64,000 nucleotides of DNA from Nocardia brasiliensis (lineage in GTDB: Bacteria; Actinomycetota; Actinomycetes; Mycobacteriales; Mycobacteriaceae): the NCBI RefSeq assembly GCF_011801125.1, contig NZ_CP046171.1:6014001-6078000 (forward strand), written 5' to 3'. This document shows, in pieces, positions 53,605 through 61,962 of the stretch. The stretch's first letter is position 1, and every line of letters starts with the position of its first letter. A model generated the notes under the pieces. The model was not told the DNA's origin and searched no databases. It was given only the letters and a program-made list of their open reading frames with translations. Both the position numbers and the translations under genes were made by a program.

Positions 53605-54535
53605 AGCGCACGCCGGCGAGCAGCAGGGTGGCCAGCACCGCGATGTGCACGGCGTACTGGGTGACCATGAAGGCGCGGTACGGCAGGCGGCGTTCGGTGC
53701 GGGAGGCGGCGCCGCGGGTCGTCGCGGCCAGCACACCGACGGCCCCCGCGCCGACGACCAGTGCGCAGGCTGATGGCACCAGCATCGGCGCGAAAAGCAC
53801 GGCGCTCGCGCCGTAGCCGGCGGCGATGAGCACGGCGTTCACCGTCACCAGCAGCCGGACCCGGCCGTCACCCCACTTGATGACCGGCGTCTGACGCCCG
53901 CCCGCCGCGTCGCCCTCGGCGTCGGACAGGTCCTTGACCAGTGCGCCGACACCGGCCATCCACAGCGACATCGCGGTACCGAGCACCAGCACCGGCAGCC
54001 CGCCCTGCTGACCGGCCGCCTGCCAGCCCGCGGCGTAGGTCAGCACGCCCATGCCGAGCACGAGCAGCGCGGCCGTGCTGCCGCGGCGCTTACCGTAGAA
54101 CGGCGCGCCGGAATAGGCGTAACCGCAGGCCAGATGGGCCAGGATGAACAGCGGCAGCCATCCGCCCGCGTCGACGACGCCACCGATGGCCAGCGCCAGC
54201 GCGCCCGCCGCGATCACCCCGCCCGCGGCCACCGACACCGGCAGCGATCCCCGGCTGATCGGCCGGGTCGAGCCGTTCGCCCGGTCCTCGGTGACGTCCA
54301 TGACGCCGTTGAACACGTAGGCCGCCAGCGTCGCGAGCACCCAGGCCACCGCGGCCAGCAGTACCTGGCCGCCCAGCGCCGCGGTGCCGAGCACCGCCGC
54401 GGTGCCGAAACGCATCAGGAAGATGATCTGGACCGAAATCCGAGATTCCTGTAGGAATTCTTTCGAAAGCCGTACCAATACTGCGCCCGCCGTAGTATCG
54501 GCCGGGAATTGAATTGACGCCGCACCCATATTCAT
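53603..54535 (-). CDS. UbiA-family prenyltransferase 2
   Basis: A 310-residue membrane prenyltransferase with canonical NxxxDxxxD (Asn76, Asp80, Asp84 in FNGVMDVTEDRANGS) and the second motif KDLSDAEGDAAGGRQT. About nine hydrophobic helices. It resembles actinobacterial UbiA-like enzymes of the EboC/DGGGP synthase kind. It is transcribed convergently to the ligase operon. It may add a second prenyl group, or act as the main aryl prenyltransferase if the variant first copy has another role. Confidence 0.88.
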   Translation of the reverse strand: MNMGAASIQFPADTTAGAVLVRLSKEFLQESRISVQIIFLMRFGTAAVLGTAALGGQVLLAAVAWVLATLAAYVFNGVMDVTEDRANGSTRPISRGSLPVSVAAGGVIAAGALALAIGGVVDAGGWLPLFILAHLACGYAYSGAPFYGKRRGSTAALLVLGMGVLTYAAGWQAAGQQGGLPVLVLGTAMSLWMAGVGALVKDLSDAEGDAAGGRQTPVIKWGDGRVRLLVTVNAVLIAAGYGASAVLFAPMLVPSACALVVGAGAVGVLAATTRGAASRTERRLPYRAFMVTQYAVHIAVLATLLLAGVR

Positions 54536-54786
54536 GTCGCATTACGCTATGCCGGTGCCGACATATCGGATATTCCCCGAATGCGGTACTCCTCTCGATG
54601 CTAAAAGGTGAACCTCAGTGTATTGAAAGGAGCAATCCGGCGTCTCCGGAATACTACTTTCGCAGCATCCGGGCCATGGCGGACTCACCCGCTGCCTACG
54701 ATCGCGTAGGGTGGGCGCTCACGTGGGGACAGTCGGGCGCTTCGAACCAGCCCGACACGGTGCGAAATCCTGAAAGGAGCGTTGCC

Positions 54787-55524
54787 ATGGTGGATAGCCG
54801 GCACCGCGTGGCCATCGTGACCGGGGCGGGTAGCGGCCTCGGCGCGGCAGTCGTGCGAAAGCTGGCGGCCCGAAAGTTCGCCATAGCCCTGGTGGACCTG
54901 CGGGCATCGTGGTGCGACACCTCCCTGGACTCGATCGGCCCCGACCGGGCCGGGCTGTGGGCGTTCGGCGCTGACCTGCGCTATCTGCACGAGGCGGAGG
55001 CAACGGTGCTACGGGTCGCCGAGACATTGGGGCCACCCACGGTGGTCGTTAACGCGCCGTTCCCCGGCCGCGCGGACAGCGCGCCGGAGCTACCGGACTG
55101 GGAGTCGGTGGTGCACGCTCGGCTGCGGGCGCCGCTGCTGGTCAGTCGCGCGGCCGAGCGCTACCTCGCCGAGTCGGGCGCAGGCCGGATCGTGAACGTG
55201 GCCCAGGTCGACTCCTCGGCGCCCAAGCGCCCGGACGATCTGGTGATCCGGGAAACCGTGCACGCGTTGACCGAAACGCTCTCGCGCGAACTCAGTCCGC
55301 GCGGCGTACGGGTGAATACCGTTGTCGCCGATATAGGTTGCGCGACAAGGCCGGCCGAGACCGCAGCGCGGTCCAGGCCGGAATGCTGCCGCGCCGCAGA
55401 AGAGGACACCGCGGCGCTGGTGGACTATCTGGTCTGCGACGCGGCCGGAAATGTTTCCGGGCGCATGATCGAGTCCCGCCACCCGGTCACCGGGTCACCG
55501 CCAGCCGCGGGCACCCTGCGCTGA
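54787..55524 (+). CDS. SDR-fold protein lacking the catalytic Tyr-Lys pair
   Basis: A 245-residue protein. TGAGSGLG (12-19) keeps the cofactor-binding glycine motif, but NNAG is replaced by VVNAPFPG, and in place of YxxxK there is DLVIRETVHA (151-160), so neither the Tyr nor the Lys is present. It may be a regulatory or structural SDR, as NmrA-like or pseudo-enzymes can be, or a decaying gene, though the frame is intact with good codon bias. GAAAGGAG lies 7 bp before ATG 54787. It overlaps the convergent response regulator gene by 30 bp. Confidence 0.78.
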   Translation: MVDSRHRVAIVTGAGSGLGAAVVRKLAARKFAIALVDLRASWCDTSLDSIGPDRAGLWAFGADLRYLHEAEATVLRVAETLGPPTVVVNAPFPGRADSAPELPDWESVVHARLRAPLLVSRAAERYLAESGAGRIVNVAQVDSSAPKRPDDLVIRETVHALTETLSRELSPRGVRVNTVVADIGCATRPAETAARSRPECCRAAEEDTAALVDYLVCDAAGNVSGRMIESRHPVTGSPPAAGTLR

Positions 55525-56178
55525 CTCGGTGTGCTGGGGCGAGATCAGCGCGCGCTCGACCGCCCGGTTGACCGCGTCGATCCGGGACACGGCCTCCAGC
55601 TTGGTGAAGATGTTGCGCAGGTGCCGCTTCACCGTGGCCTCGGCGACGCCGAGGCGGGTGGCGATCTGGCGATTGCTGAGCGCCTCGGACACCAGCACGA
55701 GCACCTCGCGCTCGCGGGTCGACAGCGTGCTCGGATCCTCGGGCTCCTCGGCGCGGGCGCGCAGGCTCTCCGGCGACACCGAAAGGGTCACCGTCTGCGG
55801 GCCTTCGCCGACGGACTGCTGAATCGCCGAGACCAGGGTGTGGCGGCGGGCGCCCTTGTGCAGATATCCGCGGACGCCGAGGGAGAGCAGCTGCTGCACG
55901 AGTTGCTGCGCGTCGTGCATGCTCAGCACGATGATCCGCAGCGTGGGGTCCTGCTCGAGCAGCCTGCGTACCGTGTCCGGCGGATTGCTCTCCGGCATCT
56001 CGAGATCCAGCAGCAGCACATCGGGGCGGTGCTCGGCGGCGAGTTGAATCGCCGCGGTCCCGGTGCCCGCCTGCGCCACGATCTCGAAATCTGGTTCGGC
56101 CCGGAGCAGATCGCACAGTGCCTCTCGCAACAGGGTGTGGTCGTCTGCCACGAGGATGCGGATCTGATTCTGGCTCAT
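55495..56178 (-). CDS. NarL/LuxR-family response regulator
   Basis: A 227-residue regulator: receiver domain with phospho-acceptor Asp58 (LLLDLEMP), LSMHD and HKGA, then a LuxR HTH (LSTREREVLVLVSEALSN, GVAEATVKRHLRNIF). It overlaps the histidine kinase stop in an ATGA junction. Likely cluster-situated, as it lies between the prenyltransferase genes and a SARP. Confidence 0.92.
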   Translation of the reverse strand: MSQNQIRILVADDHTLLREALCDLLRAEPDFEIVAQAGTGTAAIQLAAEHRPDVLLLDLEMPESNPPDTVRRLLEQDPTLRIIVLSMHDAQQLVQQLLSLGVRGYLHKGARRHTLVSAIQQSVGEGPQTVTLSVSPESLRARAEEPEDPSTLSTREREVLVLVSEALSNRQIATRLGVAEATVKRHLRNIFTKLEAVSRIDAVNRAVERALISPQHTESAQGARGWR

Positions 56179-57314
56179 AGGTTCTGGTGCTCCTGGGCGA
56201 TCGGGATCCATAGGGTTACCCGGGTGCCGCGACCCGGGGACGAGTCGATGTGCACCGTGCCGCCGACCAGGTCGGAACGCTCCTGCAGGATCAGCAGACC
56301 GTTGCCACGGCCGCTGGCACGCAGCGCCTGGACATCGAAACCCTTGCCGTTGTCGATGATCTCGGCATGGACCTCGTGCGGCGCGATATCGATGTGCACG
56401 ACGACATTGGCCGCACCCGCGTGCGTGTACGCGTTGCGCAGACACTCACGGACCATGATGAACAGCTCCTCGGTGACCGCACCGGGTATCCACCGGTCGC
56501 TGCCGCGCACCCACATCTGCAGCGGCGCCCCCGACTGCCCCAGCGAGCCCGCGAAGCCGCGCAGCGCGGTTTCCAGCGACCCGTTCACCCCGGGCTGGCG
56601 CAGTTCGCTGACCAGCTCGCGGCTGCGGGTAATCGTCTCCAGGATGGCATCTTTGGCCAACTGCACGTGGCGAGATCCCGAATCATCGCCCGCGCGTTCG
56701 CATTCCAGCTCATAGAGCTCGATCTGACGCAGCGCCAGGCTGACCGAGTTGCCGATGTGGTCGTGGATCTCCCTGGCCAGCCTGCGCTGCCCCTGCTCGT
56801 GCGCCTCACGCACGCGCTGCAGCAAAAACGCGTCGTAGCCGATGGAACCGGACTCCAGCCGCAATCCGATCCCCTGCTGCAGCGCCCGTACGGCGGCGAC
56901 CAGGTCGGTCTGCGGTGCGCCGAGTTGGGCCGCGCATTCGGCGAGCACGGTCATGGCCAGGTCGGCGATGATGCCGCCCGCACGCACCGAGTGGGTGATG
57001 TGGGCGCCCTGACGCACGCGCTCGGTGCCGAGGTCGAAGACGTCGGTCACGTGACTGACCATCGGGCTGCCCGCCGCGAGGCTGCTGGCACAGTCCTCGA
57101 AAATCCGGGTGGCTTGCACTGCGCACTGCTCCCAGGCCTCGTCGCTGGAAACGAGTGGGCTGCCGACCTCTTCGAGGCGAGCACGATATTGCGCGAGCAG
57201 CGCGGGAATTCGGGCCGCGAAGAGTTCCGCGAAATCAGCTGACAAAGTGTCTGACGGATCGGCCTCGATGCTTGGATTTGGCACTGATCTTCCTGTAGTA
57301 TCTCTGCCGATCAC
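56175..57314 (-). CDS. Cytoplasmic NarL-type sensor histidine kinase
   Basis: A 379-residue kinase with no transmembrane helix. About 190 residues of helical N-terminal sensor, then HisKA_3 (RRLAREIHDHIGNSVSLALR, phospho-His in EIHDH), and a HATPase_c domain (RECLRNAYTHAGA, IIDNGKGFD, GNGLLILQERSDL). The start is uncertain: GTG 57314 has AAGGG 9 bp upstream; GTG 57335 would add seven residues. It senses an internal cue and pairs with the regulator downstream. Confidence 0.9.
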   Translation of the reverse strand: MIGRDTTGRSVPNPSIEADPSDTLSADFAELFAARIPALLAQYRARLEEVGSPLVSSDEAWEQCAVQATRIFEDCASSLAAGSPMVSHVTDVFDLGTERVRQGAHITHSVRAGGIIADLAMTVLAECAAQLGAPQTDLVAAVRALQQGIGLRLESGSIGYDAFLLQRVREAHEQGQRRLAREIHDHIGNSVSLALRQIELYELECERAGDDSGSRHVQLAKDAILETITRSRELVSELRQPGVNGSLETALRGFAGSLGQSGAPLQMWVRGSDRWIPGAVTEELFIMVRECLRNAYTHAGAANVVVHIDIAPHEVHAEIIDNGKGFDVQALRASGRGNGLLILQERSDLVGGTVHIDSSPGRGTRVTLWIPIAQEHQNL

Positions 57315-57670
57315 ATCCACCCGCCCTTCTCGCACTGCCCCGCCGCGCAGCCCGGCCGGCAGCCGGGCTCAGCGTAGAACTAGATCGAATCCTACCCCGG
57401 CGTCGAGGGGCCTTCCAGCGTAATACATTGAAACGGCGTGCCGTTCAATGCGTTCGACCTGCGGAAGGGTTCCACGTCGGGGTCATTCCCTCCAGCAGCG
57501 TAGACCACCGGCTCCGATCTCGGATCAAACTTACCGGTCTGATTATCCCTTCGGCGCAGTCGGTATCTCTTAGGGCGCAGCTCCATTGCCCGGGCCGAGA
57601 CACCGTGTTGCTATCGAGACAGCGGCATTCGAACGCCGTGACTCGCGCACATTCGAAGGTTGTTCAGCTG
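57315..57670. promoter_or_regulatory. Divergent promoter region, kinase and SARP genes
   Basis: These 356 bp have no gene. An imperfect inverted repeat, CATTGAaACGGC/GCCGTTCAATG (57426-57450, one bulged A, GT spacer), is the clearest operator candidate. It may serve both the two-component operon and the SARP gene. Confidence 0.5.
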
Positions 57671-58471
57671 ATGGAAGTATCGAGACCACGCCCGCGGAAC
57701 ATGTTGCGGTTCACCGTACTCGGCCCGCTACAGGTGAACACCGCCGAGCGCGCCTACGCGGTACCGGGCGCGAAGGTCAAGACCATCCTGGCCGCCCTGC
57801 TGGCCAGGGCCGATCATCCGGTCAGCGTGGCCGCCCTCGGCACCGAGCTCTGGGGCGGACGACCGCCGGGACATCCGGAAACCACTGTCCGCGTGCACAT
57901 CTACCATCTCCGCCGCGCGCTCGGCCGCCGCCTCGGCGTGCCCGGCGAGCAGGTCGTGCGGACCGAGCCGAGCGGCTATCGGCTAGTGGCCCGTCCCGAT
58001 CAGATCGACGCAGGACAGTTCGACGAGTGGGGCGAGCGCAGCGTGCGGCTGCTGCGTCGCGGCCTGCCCGAGGCCGCCGCGGCGCTGGCACAGGACGCGC
58101 TGCGGCTCTGGCAGGGCGGCGGCGCGCTGCCCCACGTAACGCCGGGGCCGATCATCAGCGGCTACGTCGACTACCTCGACGAACGACGGTCGCGGGTACT
58201 GGGCTGCCACGCGGACGCGCTGATGACGCTGGGGCGATACGCGGATCTCGTTCCGACACTGCGCAATCTGGTCGCCGACCGTCCGCTCGACGAGTCCTTC
58301 CACGTGCGTCTGATCACGGCACTGCACCGATCCGGCCGGCGGGCCGACGCGCTGCGCGCCTGTCACCAACTGCGCCGCGTTCTCGATCGCGAGCTCGGCC
58401 TCGGCCCCTCGGCCCAGGTGCTCGAATTGGAGCGGGAGATTCTGCGGGCACCCGAGACGGCGAGCGTGTAA
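57671..58471 (+). CDS. SARP-family transcriptional activator 1
   Basis: A 266-residue Streptomyces antibiotic regulatory protein. N-terminal OmpR-like winged helix (LRFTVLGPLQVN, VKTILAALLARADHPVSV, TTVRVHIYHLRRALGR, RTEPSGYRLV) followed by the bacterial transcriptional activation domain (about 115-260; DEWGERSVRLLRRG, LDESFHVRLITALHRSGRRADALRA). SARPs bind direct repeats near -35 and switch on biosynthetic operons. The start is ATG 57671 with GAAGG upstream. Confidence 0.9.
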   Translation: MEVSRPRPRNMLRFTVLGPLQVNTAERAYAVPGAKVKTILAALLARADHPVSVAALGTELWGGRPPGHPETTVRVHIYHLRRALGRRLGVPGEQVVRTEPSGYRLVARPDQIDAGQFDEWGERSVRLLRRGLPEAAAALAQDALRLWQGGGALPHVTPGPIISGYVDYLDERRSRVLGCHADALMTLGRYADLVPTLRNLVADRPLDESFHVRLITALHRSGRRADALRACHQLRRVLDRELGLGPSAQVLELEREILRAPETASV

Positions 58472-58634
58472 CACGTCCACGCCCGGTCATCGCGTCCTAT
58501 TTGTCCGGATACCCGAACATTATCGCCGCCCACGCCCGGGAAGCACAGCGAGTCGCGACAGCTACGCCAATTCACGCCTTTTATCCACGCACTCGAACAT
58601 CGCTAATATCGGAAGACAACGGAAGGGGGAAGCC

Positions 58635-58700
58635 ATGCGATCCGTGACACCAACGGAAACCACTGCACCGCAAGACTATTCGACGAAGGAGCCGACATGA
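58635..58700 (+). CDS. 21-residue leader-like peptide coupled to the next gene
   Basis: GGAAGGGGGA lies 5 bp before ATG 58635. The 21-codon frame (begins MRSVTPTETT, ends YSTKEPT) is Thr-rich, and its stop overlaps the next gene's ATG in an ATGA junction. Its last 27 bp form one copy of a duplicated segment. It may be a real micropeptide or a translational leader that delivers ribosomes to the following start. Confidence 0.4.
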   Translation: MRSVTPTETTAPQDYSTKEPT

Positions 58701-58739
58701 TCTGCGCTGCGGGACCATTCGACAAGGGAACCGACATGA
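58674..58739 (+). repeat. Duplicated translation-start segment
   Basis: Two 27-bp copies (58674-58700 and 58713-58739), 23 of 27 identical and 39 bp apart, each ending in CCGACATGA with an AAGG(A/G) ribosome site inside. The duplication creates two possible in-frame starts for the following gene (58697 and 58736). Confidence 0.75.
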
Positions 58740-59074
58740 CGTCGAACGACGCCCGGGCCGACGACGCCCCGGACGAAGATGACCGCACCGTCCTGGTCGA
58801 GGAAGACGGCGTGACCTGCTGGATGGAGCGGATACCACCGGACCGGTGCGGCACCCTGCACCACGACCCGCTCTCCTCGATCACCGTGGTGCTCTCCGGC
58901 GGCCAGGTCGAGGTGATCGATGAGCATGATCATGTGCGCAGCCGGACCACGCTGACCACCGGTCAGATCATCCGCGGCGGCGGCCTGCCCGCGCCGTATC
59001 GGCTCTACAATCTCGCCGACCAAGCTCTGGTCCTGGTGGTCATCGAACTACCCGACCCGCCCACGTCGCCCTGA
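58697..59074 (+). CDS. Small cupin-like protein
   Basis: A 125-residue (or 112-residue from ATG 58736) acidic protein. After a disordered acidic start, the pattern CWMERIPPDRCGTLHHDPLS, SITVVLSGGQVEVID, GQIIRGGGLPAPYRLYN and LVLVVIELP looks like one small beta-barrel (cupin) domain with His-His as possible metal ligands. Both starts have AAGG-type ribosome sites within a duplicated segment. It lies between two SARP genes; a role in sensing a small molecule or the product is possible but not shown. Confidence 0.6.
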   Translation: MICAAGPFDKGTDMTSNDARADDAPDEDDRTVLVEEDGVTCWMERIPPDRCGTLHHDPLSSITVVLSGGQVEVIDEHDHVRSRTTLTTGQIIRGGGLPAPYRLYNLADQALVLVVIELPDPPTSP

Positions 59075-59102
59075 CGATTCCCCTTATAGCACAAAGAGTT
59101 TC

Positions 59103-59151
59103 GAACGGCCCGCGGTCATCGGAGGCATTCGCCCCGGACCGCGGGCCGTTC
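59103..59151 (+). terminator. Hairpin terminator after the cupin-like gene
   Basis: A 15-bp perfect inverted repeat (59103-59117 and 59137-59151, 19-nt loop), 28 bp after the stop codon and before the second SARP gene. Confidence 0.8.
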
Positions 59152-59347
59152 CACGTACCGCGATGCCACGATGCGACAGGCCGCTGAACCGATGGCTGAT
59201 AAACAACGCCGAAAACGGGGTCACGCCCCGATTATCGAGGGCACGAATACGACGTTTGTGTGACCCCGCTACTCCTTTCGACGCAGTGCGCTCCCACAGG
59301 ACGGATTGGCGGGCCGGTTGCCGTCGGTTTTGATATTGGAAGTAGGG

Positions 59348-60187
59348 ATGCAACAACGGATTCGCGCGACGAGTCCGGTTGAGATGGATGGACACAGAAT
59401 GGTTGAGATCAGAATTCTCGGTCCGCTGGAGATCGAAGGTGATACGGGAATGCCTCGGCTCGACTCGTACCGGCAGCGAGCCGTCCTCGGCCTGCTCGCG
59501 CTGGAGGCAAACCGCGTCACCTCGATCGAAAGCCTGACCGATGCGGTGTGGGACGGTGCGCCCCCGGCGACGGCGCGATCGCAGATCCAGATCTGCATCT
59601 CGGTGCTGCGCCGGGTGCTCGCCGACAGCGGTTGCCCGGCCGCGATCGAGACTCGCGCGCCCGGGTATCGGCTGGTCTTCGACAGATCCAACCTGGACAG
59701 CGCGCAATTCGACGACCTGCTCGCCCAGGCCAGGGCCGAGGAGCACGACGGAAACCTCACGGGCGCGCTGGTCGCGCTGCGGATGGCGCTGCGGCTGTGG
59801 CGCGGGCCGGTGCTCGCGGACGTGCCGAGCAGCCGGATCCAACGCATCGCCTACCCACTCACCGAACGGCGGGTGGCCGCCGAACTGTCCCGGTTCCGGA
59901 TCGAGCTCGCGCTCGGCCGGGCCTGGGAGATCGTGCCCGACCTGCAGGCACACGTCGACGCACATCCGCTGTGGGAGGAAACCTACGGCTATCTGATGCT
60001 CGCGCTGTACCGCTGCGGCCGCACGGCCGAAGCACTCGAGGTCTATCAGCGCGCGCGTGCCACGCTGATCCAGCAGGTCGGCCTGGAACCCTCCGACGAG
60101 CTGCGCAAGCTGGAGCGCGACATCCTGGCCGGCGGGGACAACCTGGCGCGACCCGCGCTGTTCGAACCGGAGCGGCGCGCCGGGTGA
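59348..60187 (+). CDS. SARP-family transcriptional activator 2
   Basis: A 279-residue SARP. ATG 59348 has GGAAGTAGGG upstream. The winged helix (VEIRILGPLEIEG, RQRAVLGLLALEANRVTS, RSQIQICISVLRRVLA, RAPGYRLVFD) and activation domain (FDDLLAQARAEEHDG, PLWEETYGYLMLALYRCGR) are complete. It is distinct from SARP 1 rather than a recent copy. It ends the cluster-like region on the right. Confidence 0.9.
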   Translation: MQQRIRATSPVEMDGHRMVEIRILGPLEIEGDTGMPRLDSYRQRAVLGLLALEANRVTSIESLTDAVWDGAPPATARSQIQICISVLRRVLADSGCPAAIETRAPGYRLVFDRSNLDSAQFDDLLAQARAEEHDGNLTGALVALRMALRLWRGPVLADVPSSRIQRIAYPLTERRVAAELSRFRIELALGRAWEIVPDLQAHVDAHPLWEETYGYLMLALYRCGRTAEALEVYQRARATLIQQVGLEPSDELRKLERDILAGGDNLARPALFEPERRAG

Positions 60188-60248
60188 GCGGGATCGCCGC
60201 GGGCACAGCGACAGCCTGAGCAAAGCTGTTGCCGTGCCCGCGTTCTCG

Positions 60249-60437
60249 CTATCGGACCGGTTCCGGGCCGAGTAGCACCAGGATCTCGGACAGGTCGTAT
60301 TCGGCGCGACCTGGCCTGCCGTACCTGGTCAGCTTGCCGCGACTGGCCCACTTGCGGATCGTCTCCTGTTTGACGCCCGCGGCGAGCGCGGCGAGTTCGG
60401 TCGGCACCAGCCGTCGGCTGGACATCTGCATGGTCAC
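60249..60437 (-). CDS. Small MerR-like helix-turn-helix protein
   Basis: A 60-62 residue DNA-binding protein (ATG 60431 or GTG 60437). RRLVPTELAALAAGVKQETI followed by RKWASRGKLTRYG is the excisionase/MerR-type winged HTH; the end reads YDLSEILVLL. It overlaps the zinc-ribbon gene stop (GTGA) and is surely co-expressed. Such proteins occur as excisionases or small regulators in actinobacteria. Confidence 0.75.
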   Translation of the reverse strand: MTMQMSSRRLVPTELAALAAGVKQETIRKWASRGKLTRYGRPGRAEYDLSEILVLLGPEPVR

Positions 60438-61102
60438 GCCACCGCCTCCCCACGCCGCACGGCATGGCGCTGCGGGCGGCCGACCCGCTGCCGCAACGCC
60501 AGCCACTGATGCGGCTGCCAGCTGTGCCCCGCCGGGCAGCTCACCAGACTGTCGCCGGGACCGGCCGCGGCCAACTGGGCATACACCTTCTGATCGCATC
60601 CCGGTCGATCGCATCGGCCGACCTCGATCTGGTTCGGCACCGGATCTATCACCTGCTTGGCCATGGCGTGCACCTCGGCGAACTCGTCCATCGCGTCGAT
60701 GATCGCCGGATGCGCGGCCAGCCAATCCCCGTACTGCAGCAGGAAATCCACGAGCGTGGTGATGTCTCGGCGCGGTCGCCGCGGCGGCCTCGCCTCGTCC
60801 ACCACCATGGCCGCCCACGAGGCCGCCAGCGTCAGCATCTCGGTGCGGGCCTCGACCAACTGGTCCTTCAACACGATGCCCTGACGCAGCCCGCCCCGGG
60901 CCGGGGGCATCCTGCGGTTGCGCTCGCCCTGCAGTAACTCGCCGCACCGCGCGTACAGCACCGGCAATTGCCGCAATGTCTCGAAAAAGCGAGTCAGGCA
61001 ATCGGGGCACACGCGCACATCGTCGGCCGGTGGCGTGGATCGCAATGTTTCGATCGCCACGGCGCTGCGGCAGGTCGGATTTTCGCATAATGCCTCGGAC
61101 AT
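60434..61102 (-). CDS. Zinc-ribbon protein of unknown function
   Basis: A 222-residue protein. N-terminal CENPTC...CPDC and C-terminal CDRPGCD...CPAGH cysteine pairs flank a helical middle (TTLVDFLLQYGDWLAAHP, EFAEVHAMAKQVID). GAAGGAG precedes ATG 61102. Coupled to the small HTH gene. Pairs like this occur in Streptomyces and Nocardia, often near mobile elements; function is unknown. Confidence 0.7.
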   Translation of the reverse strand: MSEALCENPTCRSAVAIETLRSTPPADDVRVCPDCLTRFFETLRQLPVLYARCGELLQGERNRRMPPARGGLRQGIVLKDQLVEARTEMLTLAASWAAMVVDEARPPRRPRRDITTLVDFLLQYGDWLAAHPAIIDAMDEFAEVHAMAKQVIDPVPNQIEVGRCDRPGCDQKVYAQLAAAGPGDSLVSCPAGHSWQPHQWLALRQRVGRPQRHAVRRGEAVA

Positions 61103-61371
61103 CTGTCTGCTCCTTCGGGCGCTGTCGTCTTGGCACTGCCCACGGTCGCAGAGGCGCGTATTCCCGCGATATCTCCCGCCTGTTGCGCGGCGATAGCGGA
61201 GCGCGGTGACCGAATGGTGGCACCGCACTACTCCGTTCGGATAATTTCCGCCGGCATTCGGCACCGATAGGCTGGCGGTGTGGCTCGCGGCTGGACGATT
61301 ACGAAAAGAGAGCCTGTGACCCGCTCTGACCAGCAGCACAGTGAATTCGAGAAAGCGAAAGGAGCATCGTC

Positions 61372-61845
61372 ATGAAGGCCATCATCGTGTGCACCTCCGT
61401 GTCGCATGGCAATACGAAGAGGATCGCCGATGTCATCGGCCAGGTCCTGGAGGCTCGGGTGGTCGCGCCCGGCGAGGTCGACGCCGCCGAGCTCGCCACC
61501 TACGACCTGGTGGGTTTCGGCTCGGGCATCTTCAACATGGCCTTCCATCCGGAGCTGCGTGACTTCGTCAAGTCACTCCCGGAAGGGCAGCGCGGCAAGG
61601 CCTTCGTGTTCGCCAGCAGCGGCTTCCCCGAGCCGAAGTTCCGGCAGTACACCCGCACGCTGTCGAAGTCGATCGAGCAGAAGGGGTTCTCGGTCGTCGA
61701 CGTGTTCACCTGCCGCGGCTTCGACACCTGGCTGCCGCTCAAGATCGTCGGCGGTATCCGCAAGGGCCACCCCGACGCCAACGATCTCGACGCCGCGCGC
61801 ACCTTCGCCGTCGGCCTGCGATCCCGGATCGGCGCCCCGTCCTGA
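61372..61845 (+). CDS. Flavodoxin-like protein
   Basis: A 157-residue flavodoxin-fold protein. The FMN phosphate-binding loop is TSVSHGNTKRIA near residue 8, and YDLVGFGSGIFN and FVFASSGFPEP form the other flavin loops. No signal peptide. GAAAGGAG precedes ATG 61372. It may carry electrons to a partner elsewhere, possibly a cytochrome P450 or the cluster enzymes; unproven. Confidence 0.88.
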   Translation: MKAIIVCTSVSHGNTKRIADVIGQVLEARVVAPGEVDAAELATYDLVGFGSGIFNMAFHPELRDFVKSLPEGQRGKAFVFASSGFPEPKFRQYTRTLSKSIEQKGFSVVDVFTCRGFDTWLPLKIVGGIRKGHPDANDLDAARTFAVGLRSRIGAPS

Positions 61846-61866
61846 CGGTTCGCCCGCACCGACACG

Positions 61867-61892
61867 AAACCCCCGGAACCCCGGGGGTTTTT
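61867..61892 (+). terminator. Rho-independent terminator
   Basis: A 10-bp stem (AAACCCCCGG/CCGGGGGTTT, 61867-61876 and 61881-61890), 4-nt loop, followed by two further T residues and flanked by a partial extension of the stem (CACG/CGTG). It ends the flavodoxin transcript. Confidence 0.9.
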
Positions 61893-61962
61893 CGTGTTCC
61901 GGCACCGGTGCGCTGAGCACCGCCGACGCACACAACCTTCGCAACTTCGCTGATCCGCTTCC

